A DNA stretch of 64,000 nucleotides from Acanthosepion esculentum (Eukaryota > Mollusca > Cephalopoda > Sepiida > Sepiidae), in the NCBI GenBank assembly GCA_964036315.1, contig OZ038496.1, positions 14,742,423 to 14,806,422 on the forward strand. The letters run 5' to 3'. Below the pieces are notes generated by a model. That model searched no databases. It had not been told where the DNA came from and worked only from the letters and a program-made list of their open reading frames with translations. Of the stretch, positions 57,265 through 64,000 are shown piece after piece. The first letter of the stretch is position 1. Each line of letters opens with the position of its first letter. Both the position numbers and the translations under genes were made by a program.

Positions 57265-57412
57265 TTGAATAAAATGTAACGTTACTTGAGGAAGAGTCAG
57301 TTTTGTTTTTATTACTGATGCACAACAATATTTCGACTATATCTGAGCATTTCAAACACTGGTAAGTTATTTCTACTGTCTTCAGTGCATTTTCATTATA
57401 ACCTACTGACAT
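57265..57412. repeat. Dispersed repeat T, copy 1
   Basis: About 145 bp nearly identical to 60047-60190 (GTTACTTGAGGAAGAGTCAG, ATGCACAACAATATTTCG, CATTTTCATTATAACCTACT). Family unknown. 57413-57760 holds no feature. Confidence 0.85.
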
Positions 57413-57761
57413 GTAGCCTCATTCAAATAAAATGCAAATAAGTGTTTTTTCTAGTGTGAAACGCAAACATCATATGTTGTCCATAATAGGTATGTCAATT
57501 TAATTTTTGTTTTTTTCTTTATTAACTAATATGTATGGAAGGATGAAGTGGGTAGTTGTTGGGTTATGTGTATTATAACTTAGCCAAGATTAAGTAATCT
57601 GGCAAAGGGTTACCGGACAAATAACTTATCCATCAACCTGTGACGACCTTCATTCTTTAGTTCAGAGATACACAGTTAAGACCTGCTATACACAGAGGCG
57701 AATCATTCTTATTCCTGTCTGTATTCTATCAGTAAGAAGTAAGTTTCATTCGGGCAGCTTT

Positions 57762-58895
57762 TTGCAACAGATGTTTCTTCCCAAGACATGCTACTTTATG
57801 GAACACACTCCTAAAGGGAAGCTTCTCCCTACGAGCAGCTGCTTCATGGATCATACATTAGAAGGTGCTTCTTCTCAAGAGCTTTTACTTTATGGAATAA
57901 GCTCTCGAGATGATGTTTCTTCTCAAGAGATGCTACTTTGTGGAACACACTCGCAAAATGAAGCTTCTCTCTAAGAGCAGCTACTTCATGGAACATACAT
58001 TAGAAGGTGCTTCTTCTCAAGAGCTTTTACTTTATGGAATAAGCTCTCGAGATGATGTTTCTTCTCAAGAGATGCTACTTTATGGAACACACTCGCAAAA
58101 GGAAGCTTCTCTCTAAGAGCAGCTACTTCATGGAACATACATTAGAAGGTGCTTCTTCTCAAGAGCTTTTACTTTATGGAATAAGCTCTCGAGATGATGT
58201 TTCTTCTCAAGAGATGCTACTTTATGGAACACACTCGCAAAATGAAGCTTCTCTCTAAGAGCAGCTACTTCATGGAACATACATTAGAAGGTGCTTCTTC
58301 TCAAGAGCTGTTACTTTATGGAATAAGCTCTCGAGACGATGTTTCTTCCAAGAGATGCTACTTTATGAAACACACTCTCAAAAGGAAGCTTCTTCCTAAG
58401 AGCAGCTACTTCATGGAACAGATCAGAAGGTGCTTCTTCTCAAGAGCTGTTACTTTATGGAATAAGCTCTCGAGATGATGTTTCTTCTCAAGAGATGCTA
58501 CTTTATGGAACACACTCACAAAAGGAAGCTTCCCTCTAAAAGCAGCTACTTCATGGAACATACATTAAAAGGTGCTTCTTCTCAAGAGCAGTTACTTCAT
58601 GGAATAAGCTCTCGGGACGATGTTGCTATCCCAAGACCTTTTACTTTATGGAATAAGCTCTCGAGACGATGATTCTTCTCAAGAGATGCTACTTTATGGA
58701 ACACACTCGCAAAAGGAAGCTTCTCTCTAAGAGCAGCTACTTCATGGAACAGACATCAGAAGGTGCTTCTTCTCAAGAGCTGTTACTTTATGGAATAAGT
58801 TCTCGAGACGATGTTTCGAGCTGCTACTTTATGGAATAAACTATCGAGACGATATTTCTTCCCAAGAGCTGTTACTTTATGGAATAAGCTCTCGA
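57762..58895 (+). repeat. 142-bp minisatellite, about 8 units
   Basis: Unit blocks: AGAGCAGCTACTTCATGGAA, CATACATTAGAAGGTGCTTC, TTCTCAAGAGCTTTTACTTT, ATGGAATAAGCTCTCGAGAT, GATGTTTCTTCTCAAGAGAT, GCTACTTTATGGAACACACT. The period is exactly 142 between 57910, 58052 and 58194. Within the unit, ACTT(T/C)ATGGAA recurs three times at sub-unit spacing, showing an older, shorter repeat of about 47 bp. Confidence 0.93.
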
Positions 58896-58899
58896 GATT

Positions 58900-59036
58900 C
58901 AACGTTTTTGGTGGTATATCCGTTTCCCGGTAGAAACAGTTTTCGTTGCATGCTGAGAGAATATTAACTATTTCTATTTTTTAAATTATTTTAAACATAT
59001 TATTTCATACTATTTGTTTCATTTTATCTATAATAT

Positions 59037-59080
<44 letters not shown>

Positions 59081-59663
59081 TATTTATTTATTTTTTTTAT
59101 TTCCTTTGATATCTGTCGTTTACACATTTCTTTCTGGGTCCCGCCCAGGGACCTAAGGTTAGAAATGGTATCATGACACTTTCCACGACAAAAAAAAATT
59201 ACATAGATAAAGCCTTTCGTAAAGTGTGGGCTCTACTTGTCAGAACAATTTTTTGTATCTCTTTGAGGCATGGACTTCCAGGTATCCCTTCAATTAGTCT
59301 ATTGGAATATTTTCCAACCAATCCTAGGGATCCAACTACAACAGGGATTGTTGATGTTCCCATGTGCCACATTTTTGAGATTTTATTATTATTATTATTA
59401 TTTGTGAGATTTTATTATTATTATTATTATTTTATTTTTATTTATTTATAATGATAATCTCCCCACAAAATGGATAAGAACACGTACTGTAAACAGGGAT
59501 CAAAAGCACCTACTATAAACTGGGGTCAAACATTATGTTAACTTTAAAAACTTTTACTAAGTTTAAGTATCACTGTGTGATCCATTATTGTGGCCTCATC
59601 ATAAAGCATAATTAAAACACACTCACACATGCATATCAAATATATTAAAAGCAAAACTCTTAC
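58900..59663. other. No gene; (ATT)n microsatellites
   Basis: (ATT)n at 59038-59080, with further ATT/TTTA runs at 59381-59450. A 92-codon frame at 59173 lies in unknown repeat sequence and ends in the ATT run. No host exon is recognised. Confidence 0.6.
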
Positions 59664-59868
59664 CTACTTTCCAGGATTTGGGATTGTTTTGTACTTCAAA
59701 CTTGCCTAAACTGTACCAAATACAAGCGAGCCAGTGGGCCGTCAATGCAAACATTGACAGAAGTAGAATGATCACTACACTGGCGTACTGTGAGTAACGG
59801 TCCATTTTTTGAAAGAGACGAATTAGTCGGAGCAATCGGGCGACCTTTAATAATGGAATCAAGGTTCC
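59664..59868 (-). CDS. KCNH8: ELK channel exon: S4 and S5
   Basis: This 205-nt exon is the most upstream one visible. The acceptor reads TTCTTTTCAG before GGA ACC TTG and the donor is G|GTAAGA, leaving phase 1. The product begins with the voltage sensor S4, whose basic residues are spaced every third position ([11 protein letters not shown]). The family-typical link MDRYSQY follows, then the hydrophobic S5 ([19 protein letters not shown]) and the start of the turret ([12 protein letters not shown]). S4 senses membrane voltage and S5 forms the outer pore wall of the tetramer in the plasma membrane. The wording of S4-S5 fits ELK better than EAG or ERG. Nothing is broken. Upstream S1-S3 exons are not found between 59869 and 64000. 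Confidence 0.93.
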
Positions 59869-60046
59869 CTGAAAAGAAGATAAACAGAAGAATTACAAAA
59901 TGTCAACAATTCTTTGCCATCTGCAAAACATTTTTACTTGTTAGCCATATCATATTTTCAAGCCAATAAACAATTGGGTTTATGTTAATATCTGTGTATA
60001 TGCATCGAGTATATGTTGATATCTTCAATTCTAATAATAGGTTCGC

Positions 60047-60190
60047 TTGGTAAAATGTAATGTTACTTGAGGAAGAGTCAGTTTTCTTTTCATTACTAAT
60101 GCACAACAATATTTCGGCTATATTTGAGCATTTCAAACACTGGTAAGGTATTTCTACTGTCTTTTGTGCATTTTCATTATAACCTACTGA
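60047..60190. repeat. Dispersed repeat T, copy 2
   Basis: Partner of 57265-57412, with about ten substitutions. Confidence 0.85.
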
Positions 60191-60364
60191 TAATAACAGT
60201 TAATAAAAAATATTAAAAAACTAAAGAAGTTGGGAAGTGTTCTAACAGAGAATGCTTTCAAAAGCTAATCAAAGTATTAAGAAACAGGAAAATTTCGTAA
60301 GAAACAAAGAAAAAAATGTTAAATGTAATATCAGTCCTCCTATATCACATTGAATGTAATCCCC

Positions 60365-61090
60365 TCACAGATGAAGAAGAGACTTGAAGCAACAGAAACA
60401 AAGAAAAGAGTACTGAACTGTTATGTAATATCAGTCATCCTATATGACAGTAAATGCTAGGTAATCTCCTTGCAGATGAAGAAGAGACTTGAAGCAACAG
60501 AAACCAAGAAAAGAGTACTGAACACTTATGTAATATCAGTCATGCTATATGACAGTAAATGCTAGGTAATCTCCTTGCAGAGAAGAAGAGACTTGAAGCA
60601 ACAGAAACAAAGAAAAGAGTACTGAACTGTTATTTAATGTCAGTCCTCCTATATGGCAGTGAATGCTGGACAATCCCCTCACAAATGAAGAAGAGACTTG
60701 AAGCAACATAAACAAAGAAAAGAGTACTGAACTGTTATTTAATGTCAGTCCTCCTATATGGCAGTGAATGCTGGACAATCCCCTCACAGATGAAGAAGAG
60801 ACTTGAAGCAACATAAACAAAGAAAAGAGTACTGAACTGTTATTTAATGTCAGTCCTCCTATATGGCAGTGAATGCTGGACAATCCCCTCACAGATGAAG
60901 AAGAGACTTGAAGCAACATAAACAAAGAAAAGAGTACTGAACTGTTATTTAATGTCAGTCCTCCTATATGGCAGTGAATGCTGGACAATCCCCTCACAGA
61001 TGAAGAAGAGACTTGAAGCAACATAAACAAAGAAAAGAGTACTGAACTGTTATGTAACATCAGTCATCCTATATGGTAGTAAATGCTGGA
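60365..61090 (+). repeat. 105-bp tandem array made of a LINE RT fragment, about 7 units
   Basis: Each unit translates on the plus strand as QMKKRLEAT...KKRVLNCY, then VTSVLLYGSECWTI (with variations), 35 codons. YxxSVLLYGxExWT followed by MxKRLEA is the thumb region just before the C-terminal domain in many animal LINE reverse transcriptases. Only this 35-codon piece is repeated; the rest of the LINE end follows at 61480, beyond a SINE. In-frame stops occur in several units, so this is not a gene. Confidence 0.85.
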
Positions 61091-61124
61091 TAATCTCCTC
61101 ACAGATGTAAAGAGTTTGTGGCAG

Positions 61125-61476
61125 TATCACATTGAAACTCTGTTTTTTGTCTGATCACTGAAGCTAAGCAATGTTGATCCTGGTCAGTATCTAGATGGGT
61201 GATCGTTCGACAATACCAAGTGCAGATGTGCGGGTGGATAACGGTTCAGAATGAGAAGTCCGAAAACCGAGCTCGAATTCTAGTCGGGTTGTTACCTTCA
61301 CTTACGTGTAAATACCTTAAGAAAAGGTATGAATCTACCTTGTTTCCTCCCAGCTATGGGTTAAATAGTACGGTTTGTATAAAAATTCTTACTATCCAAA
61401 AATATGTTTCGGCTTTAAAGGATTTAAAAAGGTTGATAAACCGTAAATCAAATCAGTCGATCAAAAAAAAAAAAAA
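61125..61476 (+). mobile_element. Chimeric 5S rRNA-tRNA SINE inserted in LINE
   Basis: 5S-like head: CTGATCACTGAAGCTAAGCA, CTGGTCAGTATCTAGATGGG and ATACCAAGTGCAG. A damaged tRNA part (GTGCGGGTGGATAACGG, GAGCTCGAATTCTAG) and the body with CCCAGCTATGGG follow, then the tail GGTTGATAAACCGTA ending in an A run at 61464-61476. It separates the LINE thumb array from the LINE C-terminus, so it inserted after the LINE. Confidence 0.85.
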
Positions 61477-61479
61477 ATG

Positions 61480-61860
61480 AAAAACAGATGAAGAGAGTCC
61501 ACAGAGATGTGGTCCTTCAGAAGGATACTGAGAATGATTATGGACGTAGCATGTAAACAATGAGGAAGTCTTAAGGAAAATGGAAACAAAAAGGATGCTT
61601 ATAATTAGAATCAGAGAGAGAAAATTTGAAATTTCTTCGACACATAATGAGGAAGTAGGACTTGGAGAATTTGACACTCACAAGACATATCGAAGGATAA
61701 GAGAGAGGGGGCACCTACATAATGAGCTTGAGTAAATGGATGGCAGAACGGGGAATAGAAAAGATGGTAAAAGGAAAAACGTTACTAAAACCAACAAGAA
61801 TAGGAAATTGTGGAGAGCCATGATCTCCCACGTCCTTAAGTGACATGACACATAGAAGCA
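61480..61860 (+). pseudogene. LINE ORF2 C-terminal domain, decayed
   Basis: Plus-strand frames give RRMLRMIMDVA, GSLKENGNKKDAYN, SQDISKDKRERG, MDGRTGN and NKNRKLWRAMISHVLK. Their order matches the end of a LINE ORF2 (LRRMLRI, EVLRKMG, RLWRAMI-type motifs). Several stops and frameshifts. It continues the fragment amplified at 60365-61090. Confidence 0.75.
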
Positions 61861-62029
61861 GTTGAAACATAGTAAATGGCCTATTCATCCCCCACCAGAG
61901 AGAAGATTGGGGTTAAATCTCACTCTAATCTTAATCTTGTTTAATTACAAATAAAAGCTAAGTCTTACATTGAATGAAAAAGTACCAACATTTATTTGAG
62001 ATTGAATTTTCTTCAAACAAGTGAGTACG

Positions 62030-62226
62030 TTGGTTGGTTGTTTTTATTTAGTGGTATATCAACACCTCTATGGGTTATTTATTGCCAAAATATAAATATT
62101 ATGTACACAATTTTACATTATTTTTTTTGAGATAATAATGGTTTTAGTAATACAAGTTTTACTAATTAACATACAGCTGGGAGGAGAAGAGATGGATTCA
62201 TACCTTTCCCAAGTATATGTAAATGG
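62030..62226 (-). mobile_element. SINE fragment, minus strand
   Basis: GGGAGGAGAAGAGATGGATT, CATACCTTTCCCAAGTATAT and TACAAGTTTTACTAATTAAC are the reverse complement of the SINE body. A tail-like stretch (TATCAACACCTCTATGGG) precedes it at 62056. Confidence 0.6.
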
Positions 62227-62600
62227 CGCTGCCACTCGTATTCGATCCCTATTGAAGACGCCTGCTCAGGCACATTTGTGTTTGTTTAACATCCACAGAG
62301 CTCACCTGTGGTTTATACTGCAACTATGCCGAGCAGACATTAGTTACAGTTTCTGGGAGAGAGCGTATTATCTAGCGTGACCAATAGTCTGAACAAGACC
62401 AGCACGCTCAAACCCTCGGTCAATGATGACTTGTGTTTTTGTGCTAGCACAACCGTACATGACTAGCAAAAAGTTCTGGGTCCTATAGTCTTGCTTGGTG
62501 GCTAGTCTAGTAGAAGGAAAACTCAAACCAGCCTGGAGAGTGTTATATTGCCCAGGAAACACTGCAATAAAATCCCAGGAATCCTGAAGTAAGTGTGGTG
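62227..62600. repeat. Dispersed repeat R, copy 2
   Basis: Shares TTTATACTGCAACTAT, GAGCAGAC and TTAGTTACAGTTTCTGG with 5550-5760 and extends further to the right. Family unknown. 62601-62984 holds no recognised feature. Confidence 0.55.
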
Positions 62601-62984
62601 TCCCTACGACCCTAATTGGTTACGGGCCTCGTGATCATGATGCGATATTACAAGAGACTTACATTTGGAAATATTAGTTTATTTGGTAAACTGCCTGTGT
62701 ATAATCAAGTAAGCTTCTGGTATTGTCTGCTATGTATTCCGCGTTGTGTTCACGAGATATGAGGTTCAGTGGAGAGCAAAGTGTCTCCCAGAGGGGAAAA
62801 GAGGCACGTCTTATCTCTAAGGTATCTTGTGGGGAGGGGGAAGATTAAACTTTCGCACCATTTTTGGGTTTAATAATTTATGAAAACATTTTGAAATAAC
62901 TATTTGCTAAAACGTTTCGATTTCAATAATTTAAAATTCACTTGATACAAAATCCCTCTGTATAATATTCTTTTTATTAATGTT

Positions 62985-63130
62985 CACTCAATACAAGGCC
63001 CAAGAGTCATTCAAGGTAGAGGCTTATTGTGTGGTGTTGTGCTAGTGTAAAAAAGGGCAAGAAGTGAAGTTCTTGTGGCTATGCAGGAAAGATAATGGCT
63101 AACTCTAGACGTGAAGAGGTCAAGATTTAA
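62985..63130 (-). mobile_element. LINE 3' end fragment
   Basis: Matches the sequence around 8280-8400: GTAAGAAAGGGCAAGAAGT-like block, TATGCAGGAAAG, GAAGAGGTCAAGATT. That sequence lies at the 3' end of the LINE remnant at 8.2-9.1 kb. No coding sense here. Confidence 0.55.
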
Positions 63131-63157
63131 TTAGCGAATAAAAGTCCATTCGGTGAC

Positions 63158-63503
63158 GTTAGAAGTATAGTGTGTAAGTAGACTTTAAAAAGAACTGGGA
63201 ACCAAATCCTAAATAGGAAACAAGGGATAAACCTCTACTCCTGTTCAAAAGATTGTGGAGGAGTTTGAACCGGATGATAGGCAAACCTATTTACTCCTAT
63301 TGAGAAAAATAAAATAGGTATAAAATGAATTAGTAAATAATATTTCTGAGTTTAGACGGAAACCTTAGAAGTATAGTATTGATATAGGCTTTAGAAGGAA
63401 CCGGAAACCCAAGCAGGAAACAAGGAATAAACATGTACTACTGTTCAAAAGACCGCAGAGGTTTTTAAACCAGAGATAAATGAACCTATCTTCTCCTATT
63501 AAT
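63158..63503. repeat. Tandem duplication, about 204-bp period
   Basis: 63158-63310 and 63362-63503 share TTAGAAGTATAGT, GGAAACAAGG, TAAAC, CTGTTCAAAAGA and CTCCTATT in order. Diverged; unknown origin. Confidence 0.7.
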
Positions 63504-63632
63504 ATATTATACAAGTTTTGTCTATTTATTTTCACTTGGATCCTTTCATATTCATGGAGAAGCATTTTTGTGTCATTATTAAAGGAAAAGAGAAAATCAC
63601 CGTGTTGATACATATCATTTTATTCCGAGAAC

Positions 63633-63660
63633 TTTCGACATAGCACAATGTCATCATCAG
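63633..63660 (-). ncRNA. Hammerhead-like core motif
   Basis: On the minus strand: CTGATGA, one T, GACAT, TGTGCT loop, ATGTC, GAAA. The five closing pairs are perfect and differ in sequence from those at 14.5 and 19.7 kb. No stem III partner or cleavage triplet is evident, so an active ribozyme is unlikely here. Confidence 0.3.
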
Positions 63661-63885
63661 CGTGTTATTCATTTCGAGACAAATATTGTAGTATTTATGA
63701 TTGTTGAAAATTGTTGTGTTCATTTGAAATTTAAACTTTTTCTATATTAAAAAACTGAAACCAAACCTTAATAAAATTAATTATGGATACTGCATATGAA
63801 AGGATCTACTTGAAAGTAAGTAGACAAATCTTGTCGAAATTATTCCATGAAACATATCCCAATGAAAACATACTGCCAAAATATA

Positions 63886-63913
63886 CGCAATATATATATA
63901 TATATATATATGT
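63886..63913. repeat. (TA)n microsatellite
   Basis: Short TA run near the right edge; nothing else is recognised from 63661 to 64000. Confidence 0.9.
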
Positions 63914-64000
63914 ATGTTTATCTGATGCTCGCAAAAGCATGAAACCCAGGGTCACAAACTCATATCCACACAACTGAATAATAAGTACCGCGCATATAAA

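Larger units (their letters stand above)
13992..59868 (-). other. KCNH8: ELK-type potassium channel gene, visible part
   Basis: This is the span of the five recognised exons of a KCNH-family ELK channel, transcribed right to left. All four junctions keep frame: Gly split 1/2, Ser split 1/2, a clean codon boundary after NE, and Gly split 1/2. The joined product is 357 codons without a stop. Introns measure about 25.8 kb (33890-59663), 2.35 kb (31344-33697), 10.2 kb (20954-31143) and 6.5 kb (14216-20703), and all are packed with repeats. The 5' half (PAS domain, S1-S3) and the C-terminal tail are outside the window or unrecognised. The symbol denotes the ELK subfamily; invertebrate ELK is co-orthologous to KCNH3/4/8, so KCNH8 is a label rather than proven one-to-one orthology. 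Confidence 0.9.

Noticed and set aside
59173..59451. Additional upstream channel exon
   Set aside because: No S1-S3 or other KCNH motif; the frame runs into an (ATT)n microsatellite.
61139..61225. 5S rRNA gene
   Set aside because: Only the promoter half is recognisable, it is diverged, and it is fused to a tRNA-like SINE body, as at 55.4 and 0.8-1.2 kb.

Overview
The window is animal nuclear DNA: AT-rich, with introns of up to about 26 kb, dense in transposon remnants and tandem arrays, and without bacterial-type gene packing. The one host gene I can recognise is an ELK-subfamily (KCNH3/4/8 type) voltage-gated potassium channel on the minus strand. The giant repeat-filled introns and the tRNA-related SINEs suggest a coleoid cephalopod, probably an octopus. 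This species call is inference; nothing in the sequence proves it.

Host gene. Five exons, in transcript order 59868-59664, 33889-33698, 31343-31144, 20953-20704 and 14215-13992, join with GT/AG boundaries and matching phases. Together they give an uninterrupted 357-codon stretch: S4, S5, pore (GFGN filter), S6, C-linker and cyclic-nucleotide-binding homology domain with its F-N-L intrinsic-ligand motif. The PAS domain and S1-S3 must lie beyond base 64000. I found no C-terminal tail exon in 1-13991.

Layout. 1-13.3 kb: downstream flank or intron with chimeric 5S rRNA-tRNA SINEs, LINE 3' ends, a fold-back element and a pogo/Tigger relic. 13.3-14.0 kb: purine tract next to the last recognised exon. 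14.4-15.2 kb: large inverted repeat. 15.3-19.5 kb: 98-bp satellite. 21.1-25.2 kb: Ty3/gypsy element with target-site duplication, decayed. 25.3-28.3 kb: a second, truncated gypsy element in the opposite orientation, carrying a LINE insertion. 28.4-31.1 kb: LINE, hAT-like and mariner-like elements. 31.6-32.5 kb: pyrimidine tract. 32.9-33.4 kb: 27-bp array. 34.05-54.6 kb: a 20-kb, 111-bp minisatellite with higher-order duplications, filling most of one intron. 55-59 kb: SINEs and 93-bp and 142-bp arrays. 60-64 kb: a tandem array made from a LINE reverse-transcriptase fragment, SINEs and LINE ends.

There is no operon-like system. The most unusual signals are structural. A single A/G variant in the 98-bp array sits at units 1, 4, 9, 16, 25 and 36. 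A roughly 240-bp intronic hairpin lies just upstream of the cNBHD exon. Complementary purine and pyrimidine tracts bracket three exons. Hammerhead-like hairpins with compensatory changes recur. Several tandem arrays can be traced to transposon fragments.
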